Shown: piece after piece, positions 60,678-64,000 of the stretch
Layout of the letters: each line of letters begins with the position of its first letter
Position numbering within the stretch: the stretch's first letter is position 1
DNA from: Aliiroseovarius sp. Z3
Lineage (GTDB): Bacteria > Pseudomonadota > Alphaproteobacteria > Rhodobacterales > Rhodobacteraceae
Reading direction: 5' to 3'
DNA length: 64,000 nt
NCBI RefSeq assembly: GCF_029105185.1
Contig: NZ_JAFMZK010000008.1
Location: 124,001-188,000 of the forward strand
The notes under the pieces: generated by a model
Told to the model about the DNA's origin: nothing
Database searches by the model: none
Seen by the model: only the letters and a program-made list of their open reading frames with translations
Program-made: the position numbers and the translations under genes

Positions 60678-61522
60678 GCGCGCGTCCATTGTTGTCGGAT
60701 GAAGGTTGCGCCGTCGTGGAACAGTTTCTCATGGCTTTCAAACATTGGTCGCCAAATCCGCGTCGCGGCAGCCAGCTCGGGAACACCCGCGCCAAACGCC
60801 TCCATCACGATCCAACCATCAAAGCCCGTTTGCTTTACCGCCCGGAAGATCGCATCAAAGTCAATCTGGCCAGTTCCTGGGATACCCCGATCATTTTCCG
60901 AGACGTGAAGCACATTGATGTGCCCTGACAGCGCTTTGATCGCTTCGGGTTGGCTCTTTTCTTCGATATGCGCGTGGAACGTATCATACATGATCCCGAA
61001 CGCGGGATGGTCGACCGTCTGGGTGTACCGAAGGGCTTGTTCGGCGGTGTTCAGGAAGTGGGTTTCGAAGCGGTTCAGCGGCTCCAGCGCCAAGCGCATA
61101 CCTTGTCTGGCGGCACGTTCCGCCATGTTGTGATGCGCTTCGGCACCGCGTTGCCATTCGTCATGGGTCGGCCCTGTGCCGGTAAAGCAGCCGATCGGGG
61201 CATGAAACGGACCACCAACGGTCTGTGCTCCAAGTGCCGTGGCACAGTCGACAATCCAATCCAGATGAGCGATCCCACGTGAACGAATGTCTGGATCATT
61301 ACTGGTCGGGTCTGCGTCCGCACGCGGAGTGATCGCTGTACAGGTCCGTTGCAACCCCAGATCGTCAAGCTTTCGTGCCAGTTGACCATAGTCGTTGGGT
61401 GTTCCTTCAAGAACAGGAATCTCTACGCCATCATAGCCATGGTCTACGGCCATCTGGCAGGCGTGGAGCTGTAATTCATCAATCAAGCCCCCAACACAAA
61501 GCAGGTTAACGCCTAGCTTCAT
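60674..61522 (-). CDS. D-psicose/D-tagatose 3-epimerase family protein
   Basis: 282 residues. Four metal-site residues can be aligned: Glu147 (ALEPLNRFE), Asp180 (IMYDTFHAHIEE), His206 (VLHVSENDRG) and Glu241 (IVMEAFG). Their spacings (33, 26, 35) are the same as in Agrobacterium D-psicose 3-epimerase (E150, D183, H209, E244). GGPFHAPIGCFTG is also typical. It should epimerise ketohexoses or ketopentoses at C3 with Mn2+ or Co2+. First gene of the operon, so its substrate is probably the imported sugar or its first product. Confidence 0.88.
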   Translation of the reverse strand: MKLGVNLLCVGGLIDELQLHACQMAVDHGYDGVEIPVLEGTPNDYGQLARKLDDLGLQRTCTAITPRADADPTSNDPDIRSRGIAHLDWIVDCATALGAQTVGGPFHAPIGCFTGTGPTHDEWQRGAEAHHNMAERAARQGMRLALEPLNRFETHFLNTAEQALRYTQTVDHPAFGIMYDTFHAHIEEKSQPEAIKALSGHINVLHVSENDRGIPGTGQIDFDAIFRAVKQTGFDGWIVMEAFGAGVPELAAATRIWRPMFESHEKLFHDGATFIRQQWTRA

Positions 61523-61584
61523 AGTTCCCCCCGGTCACGCGTTGATTAATTGCGTAATAGTTTCTGTAATCGTTTTCATTGATC

Positions 61585-61600
61585 ATGTAAAGCATTACAT
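61585..61600. promoter_or_regulatory. LacI-type operator
   Basis: ATGTAA-AGCA-TTACAT is a perfect 6-bp-arm palindrome in the 110-bp region between the divergent LacI-type gene and the sugar operon, 33 bp upstream of the LacI-type start. The neighbouring CTGTAATCG (61564-61572) may be a second, half-conserved site. Confidence 0.6.
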
Positions 61601-61632
61601 ATCCCTCTAACTCCTGCTACAATCCTTGCATT

Positions 61633-62661
61633 ATGGAAAAGACTTCTCACAAAAGACCGACCATCAGGGATGTTGCCCGCGTTGCCAAAGTGTCAACGGC
61701 AACTGTCAGTCGCGCACTGCAATCACCTGAGCTTGTTACAGAAAACACAAGGAAAGCAGTGTTCGACGCGGTTACAGAAACGGGCTATAGCGTCAATACC
61801 GCCGCCCAGATGTTGCGGCGCAACAGGTCGGGCACAATACTGGTCATCCTGCCCGACATCTCCAACCCGTTTTTCTCGGAAATTCTGTCTGGGATCGAGA
61901 ATGTCGCAACGCACGAAAAGCTGACGATTCTGATCGGGAACACAAACAGTGAACCCGAACGGTTCTTGAACATCCTTGAAAACCTGCGCAACGGCCGGGC
62001 AGATGGAGCACTGTTGTTGAATGGTGTCGCCCCTCCCGTGGGTATGCTGCCGGAACACACACCGATGGTGACGATATCCGAGAGCATTGCGGGAAGCCCC
62101 TTGCCTCATGTCGGCACGGACAACGAAGCCGCGGCCTATGAATCCACACGGTATCTGATTTCGCTCGGGCACAAGTCGATTGCACATGTGACGGGGCCGG
62201 ACGGCAATCAACTGACGACTGACCGGCGCTCGGGTTACGCAAAGGCCATGCGCGAAGCAGGGTTGTCGGACAACATTTGCGAGATTCGGGGCGGGTTTGA
62301 ATTTCAGAACGGAAAGGAAGCTGTCAGTGCGTTGATGCGCCAGCCCACCAAGCCAACCGCGGTATTCTGCGCCAACGACGAATCTGCCATGGGCGTGATA
62401 CGCGGGCTTGAGGGGGCGGGTTACAACGTACCACGCGACTATTCAGTGATGGGGTTCGACAACGTCTCTTTCTCGCACATTTTCAGCCCCGAGCTGACGA
62501 CCATTCATCAGGCCCGCTATGAAATCGGCGTGAAAGCGATGCAGGCTTTGTTGGCCCTTATGGGTGGGCAAGAGACTGAATCGCCCATCTTTTTGCCGCA
62601 CAAGATTATCGAACGATCAACGACCCTGCCTCTGACCGGACGGAAGGTGGTGCCTGAATAG
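61633..62661 (+). CDS. LacI-family transcriptional regulator
   Basis: 342 residues. N-terminal helix-turn-helix with hinge (TIRDVARVAKVSTATVSRAL, then VNTAAQMLRRNRSG), followed by a periplasmic-binding-protein-like sensor (LPDISNPFFSEILSGIE, AVFCANDESAMGVIRGLE, MGFDNVSFS). Divergent from the sugar-import operon and therefore its likely local repressor, released by the sugar or a phosphorylated intermediate. Confidence 0.94.
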   Translation: MEKTSHKRPTIRDVARVAKVSTATVSRALQSPELVTENTRKAVFDAVTETGYSVNTAAQMLRRNRSGTILVILPDISNPFFSEILSGIENVATHEKLTILIGNTNSEPERFLNILENLRNGRADGALLLNGVAPPVGMLPEHTPMVTISESIAGSPLPHVGTDNEAAAYESTRYLISLGHKSIAHVTGPDGNQLTTDRRSGYAKAMREAGLSDNICEIRGGFEFQNGKEAVSALMRQPTKPTAVFCANDESAMGVIRGLEGAGYNVPRDYSVMGFDNVSFSHIFSPELTTIHQARYEIGVKAMQALLALMGGQETESPIFLPHKIIERSTTLPLTGRKVVPE

Positions 62662-63246
62662 CTTTGTTTGGTCATAGGTTTGCGGTTGGGTGTCTCGTGG
62701 GCAGTGACTATGTTAGCATGGGCAGTTGAGATGTCACCAACAGTGCCCAAGTACCGCGCCGCAAGTGTGCGAGAATGCTGCGTAAGTAATGGTGACGTGG
62801 GCAACAGGCGGCTAAGCTCCGCATCGCGTTGGCCTTACCAGACTGCAACGGAAAGCGTTCTGCAACTAGCCGATTTTACCCGATGAATGGCAGCTTCGAC
62901 GGACCGCATTGCGGCAACACACAAGGCCGTTGGACGGCCTGTCCACCTGGGCGCAGTTGTACCACGCGTAAGTTTCCCATCTTTCTGTGTATCCGAGTGA
63001 CCTTGGTCCGCCGCATCGAATGCGTGCCGTACCGTCGTCGAAAGGGGCAGGCCTCAAACCGTCGTGACAGAATGACAGGCGCGAAGGCGTCGAACCCACT
63101 TGGTCGACTTTCTGGATGGCTACAGCGCCCTACATCGCCTGACGCCCCCAATGGCCGCACACCATGTGACTACACTTTAAAATCTGAATCTCAGGACCAG
63201 AAAGATACATCGTAGACGCGATCCACCGGATGCCGGGATTGAACAC
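62662..63246. other. Gene-free region between LacI and LysR genes
   Basis: 585 bp. Several short open frames exist on both strands, none with a recognisable product, good start signal or the local codon pattern. Short Arg/Cys-rich frames (for example near 62829-63215) look like chance frames in high-GC DNA. It may be remnant DNA; no transposase motif was found. Confidence 0.5.
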
Positions 63247-64000
63247 CTAAGTCACTCCGGCACCTTCCTTAAAATCCGCTACGAATGCCTCAAGCAAAGC
63301 TCGCACGCGGCGTGGTTGTGTGAGAACTGGGGGCATGACGGCTTGCAAGCCGATGGCGGCAACCTCGAACTCCCTCAACACCGGGATGAGTCGCCCTGCG
63401 GCAATATCCTGGTTCACATCCCATTGCGACTTGCGCACAATCCCGCGCCCTTCCAGTGCCCAGCGTCGTACCAGATCGCCATCATTGGCAATCCGGTCAC
63501 CCCGCACCGTAACCATTTGCCTTCCACCGTCGATTTCAAAGGGCCAGGCGCGGTCTACACCCGATCCAAACCGCATGAGAAGGCAATTATGACTCTCCAG
63601 GTCGATCGGATGCAACGGTGTTCCAGACCGCTCCAGATAAGCGGGAGCAGCGCAGACGATCCGTGAATTGTCGGCCAGACGCCGGACGATCAAGCTGCTG
63701 TCGCCCAGGTCGCCATACCGTATCGCCAGATCAAGACCCGCTGCAGCGACATCCACAAACCCATCGCTCAGATGCAGGTCGACCGTGACTTCGGGGTTTT
63801 CTTCAAGAAACTTGTCGATGACCTGCGCCAACCGGTTGCGACCCAGATCAGACGGCGCGCTCAGCCGGATCGGCCCGGCTATGCGTTCAACACCAAGCCT
63901 GATACGCGCTTCAAGTTCTTCCGATTCAGCCAGCAAACGCTGCGCGCCATCAACCAACTCGCGCCCCTCTTCCGTCAGGCTGATCGACCGGGTTGTCCGG
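63247..64000 (-). CDS. LysR-family transcriptional regulator, N-terminus cut by right edge
   Basis: About 250 residues are in the window; the frame is open to the right edge. The first visible residues, RTTRSISLTEEGRELVDGAQ, are the end of the LysR winged helix and the linker helix. The rest is a substrate-binding domain of the CrgA type (GPIRLSAPSDLGRNRLAQVI, VDLHLSDGFVDVAAAGLDLAIRYG). A TTG at 63957 is not the true start. The effector and target genes lie outside the window. Confidence 0.92.
   Translation of the reverse strand, partial: RTTRSISLTEEGRELVDGAQRLLAESEELEARIRLGVERIAGPIRLSAPSDLGRNRLAQVIDKFLEENPEVTVDLHLSDGFVDVAAAGLDLAIRYGDLGDSSLIVRRLADNSRIVCAAPAYLERSGTPLHPIDLESHNCLLMRFGSGVDRAWPFEIDGGRQMVTVRGDRIANDGDLVRRWALEGRGIVRKSQWDVNQDIAAGRLIPVLREFEVAAIGLQAVMPPVLTQPRRVRALLEAFVADFKEGAGVT

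Noticed and set aside
62829-63215. 128-codon open frame between the LacI and LysR genes
   Set aside because: Cys/Arg/Pro-rich with no start signal or family resemblance; typical chance frame.

Overview
The window is chromosome-like DNA from an alphaproteobacterium, most likely a marine Rhodobacteraceae (Roseobacter-group) strain. The reasons are the high-GC codon usage, ATGA-coupled operons, PssD/PssE and ExoY-type exopolysaccharide genes, a CbiKLMQO-type cobalt importer behind a cobalamin riboswitch, a YnjFBCD-like cluster and an SqrR/BigR-type ArsR regulator. No rRNA, tRNA or CRISPR array was seen. Gene identities come from reading translated sequence for family motifs; no database search was run.

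Layout. 1-7.8 kb (minus): a hybrid NRPS-PKS pair. The NRPS has a luciferase-like monooxygenase inserted in its adenylation domain, and the PKS (KS-AT-start of KR) runs off the left edge. 8-19.3 kb: an exopolysaccharide locus with a methyltransferase, a CPBP-like membrane protein, the split glycosyltransferase PssD/PssE, a rhomboid protease, a GT2, a BY-kinase, a chain-length regulator, an ExeA-like ATPase, an ExoY-type initiating sugar transferase, a Wza-type export protein and an outer-membrane barrel. 19.4-24.1 kb (minus): a complete type I secretion system (ABC ATPase, HlyD adaptor, TolC-like lipoprotein) with no RTX substrate beside it.

25.1-30.2 kb is the most unusual part. A SARP/TPR regulator, a soluble PAP2-family phosphatase carrying an Asn-Lys repeat, and a subtilase with no signal or propeptide form one operon. 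After a terminator, an 85-residue protein that looks like a stand-alone subtilisin propeptide (inhibitor I9 fold) has its own promoter. Both promoters carry TTCACGC-type heptamers at an exact 11-bp period, the site architecture SARP activators use. I read this as one self-regulated protease/phosphatase/inhibitor system of unknown role.

30.3-46.4 kb: a ProC-like reductase and GAPDH (minus); YnjF-YnjB-YnjC-YnjD (plus), a CDP-alcohol phosphotransferase coupled to an ABC importer; the cobalt ECF importer (minus); an MFS transporter; and an RND pump plus adaptor divergent from an ArsR regulator whose cysteine spacing matches persulfide sensors. 46.4-52.9 kb: a small P-loop kinase and a block of exported proteins (Sel1-repeat lipoprotein, trypsin-like protease, orphan membrane protein). 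52.9-53.8 kb holds a decayed Tn3 transposase. 53.8-62.7 kb: a LacI-controlled sugar ABC importer operon with a psicose/tagatose 3-epimerase, a second TIM-barrel isomerase and a Gfo/Idh dehydrogenase, probably for rare ketose or polyol use. The right edge cuts a LysR-type regulator.
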